64,000 nucleotides of DNA from Prevotella sp. UBA4217 (GCA_002379425.1 DFTH01000014.1:124547-188546); one strand, 5' to 3'; shown: positions 17,405 to 25,686, counted from the first letter of the stretch. Notes: generated by a model from the letters alone, not told the origin. A program made the numbers and translations.

Positions 17405-18874
17405 TTAATGTTTGAGTTTATTCTTGAAAAAACCGATTGTCTCGTCGAGGATCTTCGCCCTTGCGGCTTTCATCACGAGGAAATAGAGCAGGCCGGCGAG
17501 TAGGATGCGACTGATGAGCAACAGCCAGAGGGTGGCGTAGTCGTCCAGGAACAGCAGGTTGTCGGCCATATACTGCGTGAAATGTCTCGTGAACTGCATC
17601 ACGGCAGTGGCAATAAAGGCAAAGGGGATGATGTCCTTCAGGAACAGTGTCAGGGAGTAGCCCGTCAGCCGTTGGGTCAGGAAGAACCATACGAAGAGCC
17701 ACACGAGGTTGATGGCAACGTAGGTCTTTACCATCAGGCCGATGCCGAAGGGATAGAGCAAGACCATCGCCAGGATTTCCAGGATGCCAAGGGTGAAAGT
17801 GCAGCCCATGAAGGTGCCGGACTTGCCCTTGCTGATGACGAGGTCGGCCAGGAGGGTGGAAAGGGGCAGCACGGCCCCGCAGATGCAGAGCCACTGCAGA
17901 TACTGGGCAGACACCAGCCACTTCTCGCCGATGGCCAGCACGATAAACTCCTTCGCCACGATGCCGAAGCCAAGCAATAGCGGGAATGAGATGAAGGCGG
18001 CAAGGCGCATGAGTTTACGGAGCACGGCCAACTGCCGTTCCTGATCGTTGCTCACACTGACGAGCACCGCCTGATCCACCTGCTTCACCATACCCTGGAT
18101 GAGCGAGGTGGCCTTGTTGTTCCACTGGTAGGCCTGGTTGTAGTTGCCCGTGTCATGGGCAGAGTAGTAGCGGCCCAGCAGGATGTTCATCACATTATTG
18201 TTCACGTGGGTGAGGATGTCGCTGATGAGGATCTTCACACTGAAAGGGAAGGCCTGTCTGATAAAGGCAAAGTCAGGATGGAGCGTTGGCCGCCAGTCGC
18301 TATAGTGCCAGCGTAGCAGGGTGGAGATAAGGATAAAGAGGTTGGTCTGTGTGGCCAGGCTCCAGTAGGAATAGCCCTGCCAGGCCATGATGACGGCGAC
18401 ACCACTCGACAGGAGGGTGGCGATGATGCTGGCCTTGGCCAACTGCTTGGCCCGTAGGTTCTTAAAGAGGTAGGCTGCCTGGGCTACGCCAGAGCATGAG
18501 AACAGCAGGCCGACGAACGCATAGCGGCAGAGGCCGACGAGTCGTGGCTCATCGTAATAGTCGGCAATCAGCGGGGCTGAGAAGAACAGTATCAGATAGA
18601 TGGCTCCTCCCATCAGGATATTGAACCAGAAGACGGCGTTATAGTCGCTGGCCTTGGGCTCCCTCTGATTCACGAGGGCCGTAGAGAAACCACTGTTCTG
18701 GAGGGCGGTGGCGATGAGCGAGAAGATGGTGATCATCGCTATGAGTCCATAGTCCGACGGAGAGAGCAGGCGCCCCATGATGATGCCAAAGACAAAGCCG
18801 AGCAATTGCTGGATGCCATTGTTCATACCGCCCCAAAAGAGACCCTTTGCCGTTTTCTCCTTCAGTGATTCCAT
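17405..18874 (-). CDS. Oligosaccharide flippase (WzxC-like, MOP superfamily)
   Basis: 489 residues with about 12-14 hydrophobic segments spread over the whole length. The N-terminal KTAKGLFWGGMNNGIQQLLGFVFG and MGRLLSPSDYGL match lipopolysaccharide biosynthesis flippases of the WzxC type. It would move lipid-linked oligosaccharide across the inner membrane. First gene of the flippase-cytidylyltransferase-SDR-licD-GT operon, with a promoter box 11 nt before its ATG. No polymerase (Wzy) or initiating transferase lies in the operon, so the product may be a short decoration, or other genes complete the pathway. A second, unrelated flippase is at 61626-63074. Confidence 0.9.
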   Translation of the reverse strand: MESLKEKTAKGLFWGGMNNGIQQLLGFVFGIIMGRLLSPSDYGLIAMITIFSLIATALQNSGFSTALVNQREPKASDYNAVFWFNILMGGAIYLILFFSAPLIADYYDEPRLVGLCRYAFVGLLFSCSGVAQAAYLFKNLRAKQLAKASIIATLLSSGVAVIMAWQGYSYWSLATQTNLFILISTLLRWHYSDWRPTLHPDFAFIRQAFPFSVKILISDILTHVNNNVMNILLGRYYSAHDTGNYNQAYQWNNKATSLIQGMVKQVDQAVLVSVSNDQERQLAVLRKLMRLAAFISFPLLLGFGIVAKEFIVLAIGEKWLVSAQYLQWLCICGAVLPLSTLLADLVISKGKSGTFMGCTFTLGILEILAMVLLYPFGIGLMVKTYVAINLVWLFVWFFLTQRLTGYSLTLFLKDIIPFAFIATAVMQFTRHFTQYMADNLLFLDDYATLWLLLISRILLAGLLYFLVMKAARAKILDETIGFFKNKLKH

Positions 18875-18885
18875 TGTTTCGACGG

Positions 18886-18893
18886 CAAAGATA
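18886..18893 (-). promoter_or_regulatory. -7 box of the surface-glycan operon
   Basis: Minus-strand TATCTTTG, 11 nt upstream of the flippase ATG. A TTTG-like -33 element is not at ideal spacing, with the nearest at 18913-18910. Confidence 0.6.
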
Positions 18894-18981
18894 CAACAAA
18901 TTGCTGAGACAAAAGAACGTTTTTGTAAGTTTTCCTAAAATATCTGTTACAAACGAGATAGGCTCTTTACGTTTCTTTTCG

Positions 18982-18989
18982 TAACTTTG
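18982..18989 (+). promoter_or_regulatory. -7 box of the carboxylesterase gene
   Basis: TAACTTTG, about 30 nt upstream of the ATG at 19019. It is divergent from the glycan-operon promoter. Confidence 0.6.
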
Positions 18990-19018
18990 TCGCTGAATCA
19001 TAAACTAATTATTAACTT

Positions 19019-20521
19019 ATGAAGAAACTATTCATTTTATTACTGCCGTTAATGGCATTCTTGGGCTGCACGTCCCAAGAGCAGAGTAAGAGCGCACCGG
19101 TATTGACCGTTGAAGGCGGACAGATCCAGGGTGTTTGTGTAGATGTCCCCCAAGTTGGCACCTATTATGCCTACAAGGGTATTCCATACGCAGCAGCGCC
19201 TATTGGCGACCTGCGCTGGAAAGAGCCACAGCCCGTCGTGGCATGGGAGGGTGTACGCCAGTGCGACAAGTTCGGTCATCCTGGCTATCAGGCTGTCCAC
19301 TATCCAGGCTTCTATGCCTCTGAGTGGGGCTATGGCGACGAGGCTCCCTACAGTGAGGATTGTCTCTACCTGAATGTCTGGACGAAGGCTGCTGGCCAGA
19401 CAGACAAGAAACTGCCCGTGGCTTTGTGGATACATGGTGGCGGCTACCGCGAGGGCTGGGGCTCTGAGCCGGAGTTCGATGGTGAGGAGTGGGCCATGAA
19501 GGATGTGGTACTCGTCAGCATCAACTATCGTCTGGGTATCTTTGGGTTCATGACCCATCCGGAACTGTCGGCAGAGAGCCCGAATCATGTCAGCGGCAAC
19601 TATGGTATCCTCGACCAGATCCAGTCGCTGAAGTGGATCAAGGAGAATATCGCACAGTTTGGCGGTGACCCAGAGAATGTGACGATTTTTGGTCAGAGTG
19701 CTGGAGCCGGCAGTGTGCGTACGCTTTGCGAGAGTCCGCTCGCCCGTGGCCTGTTCCATAAGGCTGTCATCATGAGCGGCGGTGGCATCAATGTGCCTGC
19801 CAAGGATGGCGAGGAGGCCAAGCCTGCCACTCCCGTCAACAAGTTCTTTATGTACAATCCCACCCTGCAGCAGTCGGAGGCAGAGACCAAGAAGGTGATG
19901 GATTGGGCTGGACTGACTGACCTCACCAAGTTGCGCGCCGCCTCTACGGAGATTATGTACACCGTGGGACAGTTATATAATATGGTGAACAAGACTGATC
20001 TCTTCCTGATGCAGCGTCCCATCGTGGATGGCTATGTCTGCACGAAGACTTTCGACGAGGCCACCCGTGAGGGCACTATTGCCGATGTGCCTTATATGAT
20101 TGGCTATACGCTCAACGACATGGGTTCGATGTCGGCAGGCATCGCCGAGTTCTGTAAGGTGCGCCAGGAGAAGGGCGGCAAGGCCTGGGCCTACGAGTTC
20201 GCCCGTCCTCTGCCCGACGACGGCAAGCATCCTGAGATCACCGACCGCCTGAAGGGTGCCTTCCACAGCAGCGACCTCTGGTTTGTCTTCAAGTCACTGA
20301 AGCACTGCTGGCGCCCCTGGACACAAGGTGACTGGGACCTCTCTGAGAAGATGCTCACCGCCTGGACGAACTTCGCCAAGTTCAGCGATCCCAACGGACA
20401 GGATGGCAAGAGCCTGGGCTGGACACAGTGTACTGCTGACAGTCCGACCTTCATGCTCTTCAAACTCGACGACAAGGATGCGGAGGCCTCGGAAATGGGC
20501 GAACCCATCCTGCCGGAATAA
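19019..20521 (+). CDS. Carboxylesterase type B lipoprotein
   Basis: 500 residues. The lipobox MAFLGC places the acylated Cys at about residue 17, so it is a membrane-anchored envelope enzyme. The fold is PF00135 (COesterase): YKGIPYAAAPIGDLRWKEPQP near the N-terminus, the oxyanion region WIHGGGY, and the nucleophile elbow GQSAGAGS with Ser227. The C-terminal part carries SSDLWFVF and a conserved His region. In gut Bacteroidales such esterases are often found with hemicellulases and remove acyl or feruloyl groups, but the ester cannot be specified. It is followed after 53 nt by the kelch-AraC regulator, and it resembles the second half of the double esterase at 25707. Confidence 0.9.
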   Translation: MKKLFILLLPLMAFLGCTSQEQSKSAPVLTVEGGQIQGVCVDVPQVGTYYAYKGIPYAAAPIGDLRWKEPQPVVAWEGVRQCDKFGHPGYQAVHYPGFYASEWGYGDEAPYSEDCLYLNVWTKAAGQTDKKLPVALWIHGGGYREGWGSEPEFDGEEWAMKDVVLVSINYRLGIFGFMTHPELSAESPNHVSGNYGILDQIQSLKWIKENIAQFGGDPENVTIFGQSAGAGSVRTLCESPLARGLFHKAVIMSGGGINVPAKDGEEAKPATPVNKFFMYNPTLQQSEAETKKVMDWAGLTDLTKLRAASTEIMYTVGQLYNMVNKTDLFLMQRPIVDGYVCTKTFDEATREGTIADVPYMIGYTLNDMGSMSAGIAEFCKVRQEKGGKAWAYEFARPLPDDGKHPEITDRLKGAFHSSDLWFVFKSLKHCWRPWTQGDWDLSEKMLTAWTNFAKFSDPNGQDGKSLGWTQCTADSPTFMLFKLDDKDAEASEMGEPILPE

Positions 20522-20537
20522 GAAAATCGTCAAAAAG

Positions 20538-20569
20538 TTTGGTGACATCGGACAAATAATGTATCTTTG
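20538..20569 (+). promoter_or_regulatory. Promoter of the kelch-AraC gene, near-leaderless
   Basis: TTTG at 20538-20541 and TATCTTTG at 20562-20569 with 20-bp spacing match the consensus very well. Only 5 nt separate the box from the ATG at 20575, so the transcript would start at or beside the start codon. Confidence 0.8.
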
Positions 20570-20574
20570 TCCCC

Positions 20575-22272
20575 ATGAACACAAAACTGAATGCTTACTG
20601 CATCTGCTTGCTGCTACTCTTGACGAGTCGTGTGATGGCTCGTCAGGAGGGCAGCAAGCAGATGTTATGCCCTCAAGTGAAAATAGAGGTCGAGCGGCTG
20701 CCCGACCTGAATATCCCGCGTGCAGGACATCAGGTGTTCTGTGTCAACGGTGAGTTTACTGTAGCAGGCGGGCATACCAAAGCGTTTGTTCCCACTCCGA
20801 CGGCTGAGTACTTCAAAGATGGCCAGTGGCATGAGATACCGATGGTCTATAACCACGATGTTGGTTTCTCCGTGGTGTTGAAGTCTGGCAAGGTGCTGCT
20901 GGCAGGAGGCTGTTCCGAACCTATCGGCATCGGACAGACCTATCTGGCTGAGATGTACGACCCCGTCACCCACAGTTTCGACGGCTTCGGCTGCCTGGAC
21001 CAGAAACGTACGATGGCATCGGGCCTGGAACTGGACAGCGGCCAGGTGGTCATTGCTGGCAACTGGTACCACGACGATGGCATCGAACTGTTCGACGGCA
21101 AGAGGAATTGTCACTATATAAAAGATGTGTCTGTTGGGCACAGTGTACCGTTCGTTTTCCGTACTGCCAAGGATGATGCCATCGTCATGGGGTCCTTGGG
21201 TGTCAGGGGGGATACGCTCCACACTGCTCTTGCCGATCGTCTGAAGGGTGAGGCGGTAGAGATTCCGCTGTTCAATACCTGGCGGCCCATCACCGCCACG
21301 ACCCATCGGGATGCAGAGTGCTTTATCGGCGACGAGTTGAAGGATATCTATGCCTACCTGATGGCAGTATGTGACAGTACTGGTCAGATAGCCATTGCAA
21401 AGGTGGTGAACGGTGAGGTATCGCTCCTGCCCACTACCGTCCCAGTGCCCATGAAGAGCCAGTGGGGTGGCATTGAGTATTATTCTGGCATCATTGCCGA
21501 CAGGGAGCGTGGACGGGCCTACCTGATAGGGGGCAATGCCGATTTTTGCTCTCAGCCAGAGAAAGGCGTTCGCTACTATGTGCTCAGGATCGACTATGCC
21601 CTTGCTGGAGCGGGCAGGCTTGCTCCCCTGACCCTCTATTATACCGACTACCTGCCCATGGGCAATGACTATACGCCGATCCTGACGCCAAAGGGTAACC
21701 TGCTGGTGGCAGGGGGACTATCGACGGCCTTAAGTAATTTCTATCCTTCTGACCATGCGTACGTGCTGTGCGTGAATCAGCAGGAGGTCCCCGCAGAGTC
21801 AAGGAGCAGTCTCTGGTGGTGGGTGTCAGGACTCTTGACAGCGCTCGTGGCTATTGTCGTTGTTGTCCTGCTGTGGTGGCGCAAGAGGAATCAGACGAGT
21901 GTAGCACCTATTGCTGACAATGTGCCCGATGAAGCCGCCGAAGCGTTGATGGCCCGTATTAATGACCTGGTGGAAAGTGAGCGGCTCTACCTGAACAGTG
22001 AACTGAAGGTCTCTGATATTGCCAGTGTCTTTCATGTACACCGCAATGACATCTCCGCCTGTATCAACTCACAGACGGGGCGTACTTTTGCCCAGTACCT
22101 CAATCGCTACCGTATCGACTATGCCAAGCAACTGATGCTCAACAATCCTGATAAGAAGGTTTCTTCGATATGGATGGAGTCAGGGTTTGGCAGTGAGCAG
22201 ACCTTCTTCAAGGCTTTCCGGGCGGTCACGGGCATGTCGCCAAGAGAATGGATTTCACAGATAAACGACTAA
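20575..22272 (+). CDS. Membrane-spanning one-component regulator: kelch-like sensor, TM helix, AraC DNA-binding domain
   Basis: 565 residues. A signal peptide (LLLLLTSRVMA, about 1-23) precedes a ~390-residue periplasmic region. That region has kelch-like repeats (PRAGHQVFCVNGEFTVAGG, SGKVLLAGG, SGQVVIAG, RAYLIGGNA, KGNLLVAGG), consistent with a beta-propeller. A single transmembrane helix is at about 408-430 (WWWVSGLLTALVAIVVVVLLWW). The cytoplasmic end is a full AraC/XylS domain (about 460-565) with the two HTH units (LKVSDIASVFHVHRNDIS and KKVSSIWMESGFGSEQTFFKAF) and the signature MSPREW. It therefore joins outside sensing and DNA binding without a kinase, a shortcut version of the hybrid two-component systems. 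Likely targets are the neighbouring esterase or glycan genes. Its stop codon lies inside a terminator stem. Confidence 0.88.
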   Translation: MNTKLNAYCICLLLLLTSRVMARQEGSKQMLCPQVKIEVERLPDLNIPRAGHQVFCVNGEFTVAGGHTKAFVPTPTAEYFKDGQWHEIPMVYNHDVGFSVVLKSGKVLLAGGCSEPIGIGQTYLAEMYDPVTHSFDGFGCLDQKRTMASGLELDSGQVVIAGNWYHDDGIELFDGKRNCHYIKDVSVGHSVPFVFRTAKDDAIVMGSLGVRGDTLHTALADRLKGEAVEIPLFNTWRPITATTHRDAECFIGDELKDIYAYLMAVCDSTGQIAIAKVVNGEVSLLPTTVPVPMKSQWGGIEYYSGIIADRERGRAYLIGGNADFCSQPEKGVRYYVLRIDYALAGAGRLAPLTLYYTDYLPMGNDYTPILTPKGNLLVAGGLSTALSNFYPSDHAYVLCVNQQEVPAESRSSLWWWVSGLLTALVAIVVVVLLWWRKRNQTSVAPIADNVPDEAAEALMARINDLVESERLYLNSELKVSDIASVFHVHRNDISACINSQTGRTFAQYLNRYRIDYAKQLMLNNPDKKVSSIWMESGFGSEQTFFKAFRAVTGMSPREWISQIND

Positions 22273-22296
22273 CGTTTTGCAAAACGTTAGTCGTTT
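22263..22296 (+). terminator. Perfect 17-bp-stem intrinsic terminator
   Basis: A 34-bp perfect palindrome (arms 22263-22279 and 22280-22296) followed by a T run at 22293-22299. It overlaps the stop codon of the kelch-AraC gene (22270-22272). Confidence 0.85.
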
Positions 22297-22332
22297 TTTG
22301 CATGTTATGAGTCTTTTCCCGCTCTTTCTGTC

Positions 22333-22340
22333 TATCTTTG
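22333..22340 (+). promoter_or_regulatory. -7 box of the YfaP-like lipoprotein gene
   Basis: TATCTTTG followed by a ~70-nt A-rich leader before the ATG at 22415. Confidence 0.65.
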
Positions 22341-22414
22341 TACCATCCAAGCAATGGCTGGTTCAAAGATTAATCACATTAATCCATTAAATAACAATTA
22401 AAATTAACAAGAGT

Positions 22415-23497
22415 ATGAAAAAGTATTTTATCCCATGCCTGATGCTCGCAGCATCCCTGATGTGCATGTTTGTGTTTGTGTCCTGTGGTGGCGACGACAA
22501 AGATGATTCTGGAGGTGCTCCCATTTCCCAGACGGAGTTCGTCGATCAGTATTTTACCGTCGAGAATGGCATCTTCCGTGGTCAGGCGATGCCTGAGTCA
22601 ACGACCAGTGAGTCCATCGGCACCGTTGAAGCCAACGACCGTGCACTGGCTGGTGGTTTCAACTATGTCACCGTGACCTCCGATCAGCAGTTGAGCCGGT
22701 TCCTTATCGGTGTGGATGGAATGGATGGATATATGGAGGCTACTGTTTCATCAGCATCTACTCGCGCTGATGGCACCTATACTTATATCGTGCCCATCTC
22801 ATACGGTGTCAACTTCTCCAAGAGTATCGTCATGATCATCAAGGCCGTCACCGTATCAGGGGATGTCACCCAAGGTTATCGTGTCTCTATCACTTTTGTG
22901 GAGAGTATGGAAGGTGAGTTGACCATCAATCTGACCTTTGACCATGCGAAGGATCTTGACCTTCATTTGCTGACGCCCAGTGGCAAACATATCTATTGGG
23001 GCGACCGTACATGGACAACTGAGGGTGCAGATGGCAGTACCATCAGTTTCGGACTTGACCATGACTCAAATGCAGCCTGCCGTATTGATAATCTGAACAA
23101 TGAGAATATTGTGATCCCCCGGGGAGCCATAGAGCCAGGTATTTATCAAGTTTACCTCGAGTTGTACCAGAATTGTGACCCGAGCATTGGAACTGACTTG
23201 AACTGGAAATTGGTTGTCCGCTATAATGGGCGTAATCTCACGAATATGCTCACTCCGCGTACACCAGGCGAGAATAGTATGGCCTTCACAGATGGAGCCA
23301 CCACAGTAGAAGGTAGTAATCCTGTTTCGGGATGCTATCCTTACAATGGAACTACAGGAACACAGACCTATGTAATGGACTTTGAGGTGGCAAGCGTGGC
23401 TGGTACCCGTGGCTTTACGCCTGTGTTGAAGTCGATCTACAAACCCACAATGGTGGACTACATGAAGATGAAGGATCGCGAGGAGGGTATCCGTTAG
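22415..23497 (+). CDS. Lipoprotein with YfaP/DUF2135-like domain
   Basis: 360 residues. The lipobox is FVSCGG (Cys at about 24) followed by an acidic stretch (GGDDKDDSGG), which fits an exported, probably surface-directed Bacteroidetes lipoprotein. An N-terminal beta-rich region leads to a C-terminal domain at about 170-305. That domain carries the pattern DLDLHLLTPSGKHIYWG, GLDHDSNAACRIDNLNNENI, and GIYQVYLELY, typical of the YfaP/DUF2135 family of putative calcium- or ligand-binding beta-sandwich domains. Function is unknown. It has its own promoter, and a small membrane-protein gene follows after 8 nt. Confidence 0.75.
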   Translation: MKKYFIPCLMLAASLMCMFVFVSCGGDDKDDSGGAPISQTEFVDQYFTVENGIFRGQAMPESTTSESIGTVEANDRALAGGFNYVTVTSDQQLSRFLIGVDGMDGYMEATVSSASTRADGTYTYIVPISYGVNFSKSIVMIIKAVTVSGDVTQGYRVSITFVESMEGELTINLTFDHAKDLDLHLLTPSGKHIYWGDRTWTTEGADGSTISFGLDHDSNAACRIDNLNNENIVIPRGAIEPGIYQVYLELYQNCDPSIGTDLNWKLVVRYNGRNLTNMLTPRTPGENSMAFTDGATTVEGSNPVSGCYPYNGTTGTQTYVMDFEVASVAGTRGFTPVLKSIYKPTMVDYMKMKDREEGIR

Positions 23498-23505
23498 TCT
23501 GATTA

Positions 23506-24120
23506 GTGGCTATCAGCATGACAGGCAATAGCCGTGTGACGCTCTACCCTGACGGGAAGTACCGCTGGGTGTATGAAGTTTCGATGTTAAGGAATCCCAG
23601 CATCTTGTTCGATGTGTTCAAGGTGCTGGGTATTGCCTTTGGCATCGTGTGGCTGTTTGTGCTCCTGCTCACCTGCCTCGATGGTGGGTTCACGCTTGAA
23701 GGCGTATGGGGCATCTCCTCCGTGTTCCTGATACTGTTCCTGGTGTTCGTGTGCATTGGCTTCGTCTCGTATCTGATAGTGGCCTGGACATACGGCTGGA
23801 AATACGTGGTGCTCTTCACCATGGACGAGGAGAAGATCGTCCACCAGCAGATGTTCCGTCAGGTGAAGAAGGCGCAGGTGCTGGGTGCCCTGACGGTCCT
23901 GGCAGGTGCCGCTGCAGGGAACCCTGGCGTAGCGGGGGCAGGACTCCTCTCCGCCACGCGCTACTCATCGACCTCCGTCTATGTCCATGTCAGGAGTGTC
24001 GTGCCTCGTCGCTGCCTGCATCTTATCAAAATGAAGCAGTTGTTGAGCAGGAACCGCATCTATGTGAGCGACGAGGACTTTGACTTCGTCTATGACTTCC
24101 TCCGCCAGCGTTGTAGATAG
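23506..24120 (+). CDS. Hypothetical membrane protein
   Basis: 204 residues, family not recognised. Two strong hydrophobic segments at about 35-62 (VFKVLGIAFGIVWLFVLLLTC) and 68-95 (WGISSVFLILFLVFVCIGFV) are followed by a cytoplasmic or periplasmic domain. That domain contains a Gly/Ala-rich stretch (VLGALTVLAGAAAGNPGVAGAGLLSA) and ends DFDFVYDFLRQRCR. The start is uncertain: GTG at 23506 gives the longest frame and ATG at 23518 (MTGNSRVTLYPDG) is equally good. It lies 8 nt after the YfaP-like lipoprotein gene, so the two are probably co-transcribed. The hairpin at 24152-24198 could end the transcript. Confidence 0.65.
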   Translation: MAISMTGNSRVTLYPDGKYRWVYEVSMLRNPSILFDVFKVLGIAFGIVWLFVLLLTCLDGGFTLEGVWGISSVFLILFLVFVCIGFVSYLIVAWTYGWKYVVLFTMDEEKIVHQQMFRQVKKAQVLGALTVLAGAAAGNPGVAGAGLLSATRYSSTSVYVHVRSVVPRRCLHLIKMKQLLSRNRIYVSDEDFDFVYDFLRQRCR

Positions 24121-24151
24121 TACAAAACGACTTTTTAATTTTGACTACTCC

Positions 24152-24198
24152 CTTCAGCCGACCGCTAATCTGTTGACACACAGGCGCTTCGGCTGAAG
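24152..24198 (+). terminator. 47-bp hairpin followed by T run
   Basis: Perfect 10-bp arms CTTCAGCCGA (24152-24161) and TCGGCTGAAG (24189-24198), then TGTTTTTTT. It is placed to terminate the lipoprotein/membrane-protein transcript. A 47-bp relative with the same ends lies at 24487-24533. Confidence 0.6.
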
Positions 24199-24388
24199 TG
24201 TTTTTTTCTGCCCATCCAGCATGGCAGTCACTCCGCCCGCTGTGTAATCAGTTATCCTAGGCAGGGCGACCTATTGGTTGATGGTAAGTGGATTTTCGAA
24301 GATTTCCCTCTGGCTGTTTGGACTTCTGTATTGACCGAGTTTTGCTGTTTAGAGCCTGAGTAAATTTCCTAAAGAGGCGGCTTTTAAT

Positions 24389-24430
24389 CGTTTGACAATT
24401 GTCAAATGATTGTCTGACAATTGTCAAACG
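24389..24430. repeat. Nested palindrome built from TTGACAATTGTCAA
   Basis: Perfect 16-bp inverted repeat (24389-24404 and 24415-24430) with a 10-bp spacer. Each arm is itself centred on the palindrome TGACAATTGTCA. It lies in the otherwise featureless 24199-24484 stretch and could be a dimeric regulator site or a cruciform. Confidence 0.7.
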
Positions 24431-24484
24431 TTTAATTGACTACCGTCAGATTAGTGATACTCCCTCCATAGGAAAGAGATACGA

Positions 24485-24554
24485 CCCTTCAGCCAAAGCG
24501 TCTGAAATACAGGCGGTTACGCTTCGGCTGAAGGGAAAAGTGGAATTTTTCCAC
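24485..24554. repeat. Second 47-bp-type hairpin plus small hairpin
   Basis: 16-bp arms CCCTTCAGCCAAAGCG (24485-24500) and its complement with one mismatch (24520-24535). Immediately after lies GTGGAA-TTT-TTCCAC (24540-24554). The ends match those of the hairpin at 24152-24198. It is positioned 3' of the minus-strand Rpn gene and may terminate it. Confidence 0.6.
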
Positions 24555-24558
24555 GAGA

Positions 24559-25527
24559 TTAAAGCGTATCAATATCAGCGGCTGAAAGGCCTGTTAACTC
24601 CATAATATCCTTAACAGGGTAGTTACGCTGCTTCATGCTTCTTGCAAAATCCAGAGTAGCCTTAGCCACGCCCTTCTGCATGCCTTTCTGCATGCCTTCT
24701 GCCATGCCTTTCTGCATGCCTTCTGCCATGCCTTTCTGCATGCCTTCTGCCATGCCCTTCTGCATGCCCTCTTTATAGAAGCCCTCGCGGAGCACTTGCT
24801 CGTCGATGATGGACATCATAAACTGTTCATAGACATAGAGTTGCGTATCGCTCATGGCAGACTTCTCGACAATGCTCAGTGCCTTGCGCGTCTGGTCATT
24901 GGCCAACAACTCGGCAGGGGCCTCCTTTGTGTCCTCACCGATCTCCGTGAGGAAGCGAAGCCACAGCACGGCCATTTTCTTCTCGGAGATACTGCGGGGC
25001 TGGAACTTTGGCAGTTCCACGAACACGAAGCGCAGTCCGTCGATGGTGCGCTCGGGGTGCTCCACGTTGATCACGGCATAGTCGTGGTAGAACTCCTCCG
25101 TGTCAGGCTGGAAACGGGTGTCATTGATCAGGTTCAGCGAGAACACAGGCTCTATCTGGCGGTAGTTCTCGCCTACGCCAGCCTGCTTGACCACCGCCTT
25201 TGAGGTGTTGAGCAGCACGCGCTTCATGAAATCCTCGTTCCAGTGCATCTGCATCTCCACGATGAACTGTCGGCCACGGGAGTCCCTGCATCGCACATCG
25301 ACGATGCTGTCCTTCTTGCCTGCAATCTCAGGGACCATCTCGGGCGACAGGTACTCCACGGACGTGATCGGGGCATCCTCGGCAATGGGAAGCAGGGCGT
25401 TGAGCAGACTCATCATCAGGTCTTCGTGCTCGCCGAAGACCAGTTTGAAGGTCAGGTCAGCCTTTGGGTTCAGATACTTGCCGTTCATTGTCTCTTCTCC
25501 TTCCATTTTGTCTTTGATATTCTCCAT
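24559..25527 (-). CDS. Rpn-family recombination-promoting nuclease / PD-(D/E)XK transposase-like protein
   Basis: 322 residues. The N-terminal PD-(D/E)XK domain shows NPKADLTFKLVFG (about 20-32) and then SIVDVRCRDSRGRQFIVEMQ (about 72-92), giving the Asp and Glu-x-Gln active-site residues. Family members (PF12784-like) are putative DNA nucleases linked to recA-independent recombination and are common in Bacteroidetes. Near the C-terminus a tandem 8-residue repeat GMQKGMAE occurs three times plus a partial copy (about 256-285), followed by an Rpn-typical tail ending LTGLSAADIDTL. No terminal inverted repeats suggest it is currently mobile. It is transcribed alone from a TATCTTTG promoter about 30 nt upstream. 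Confidence 0.88.
   Translation of the reverse strand: MENIKDKMEGEETMNGKYLNPKADLTFKLVFGEHEDLMMSLLNALLPIAEDAPITSVEYLSPEMVPEIAGKKDSIVDVRCRDSRGRQFIVEMQMHWNEDFMKRVLLNTSKAVVKQAGVGENYRQIEPVFSLNLINDTRFQPDTEEFYHDYAVINVEHPERTIDGLRFVFVELPKFQPRSISEKKMAVLWLRFLTEIGEDTKEAPAELLANDQTRKALSIVEKSAMSDTQLYVYEQFMMSIIDEQVLREGFYKEGMQKGMAEGMQKGMAEGMQKGMAEGMQKGMQKGVAKATLDFARSMKQRNYPVKDIMELTGLSAADIDTL
24671..24770 (-). repeat. 24-bp in-frame tandem repeat in the Rpn gene
   Basis: About four copies of a 24-bp unit encoding GMQKGMAE. Because the unit is a multiple of three, copy number can change without frameshift. Similar Gly-Met-x-Lys/Glu repeats are usual near the C-terminus of this family. Confidence 0.85.
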
Positions 25528-25557
25528 AGCAATTAAAATTTAGTGGATTAAACGCTG

Positions 25558-25565
25558 CAAAGATA
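25558..25565 (-). promoter_or_regulatory. -7 box of the Rpn gene
   Basis: Minus-strand TATCTTTG about 30 nt upstream of the ATG at 25527. Confidence 0.65.
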
Positions 25566-25678
25566 GGTATTTCTTTCCAAACTACCAAATTTTAAGGCGA
25601 AAAACCTGTTTTTCAGGCAGTGTAACATTTCGCAAAGTGTCTGTAACAAGTGGTTAAGCGAGTCTTGTGGGTTTTTAG

Positions 25679-25686
25679 TACCTTTG
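25679..25686 (+). promoter_or_regulatory. -7 box of the esterase-GH43-GH3-GH97 operon
   Basis: TACCTTTG, 20 nt before the ATG at 25707. It lies downstream of the longest-frame start at 25650, which rules that start out. Confidence 0.7.

Noticed and set aside
24671-24770. CRISPR-like repeat array
   Set aside because: Repeats are contiguous, lack spacers and encode the GMQKGMAE tract of the Rpn protein.
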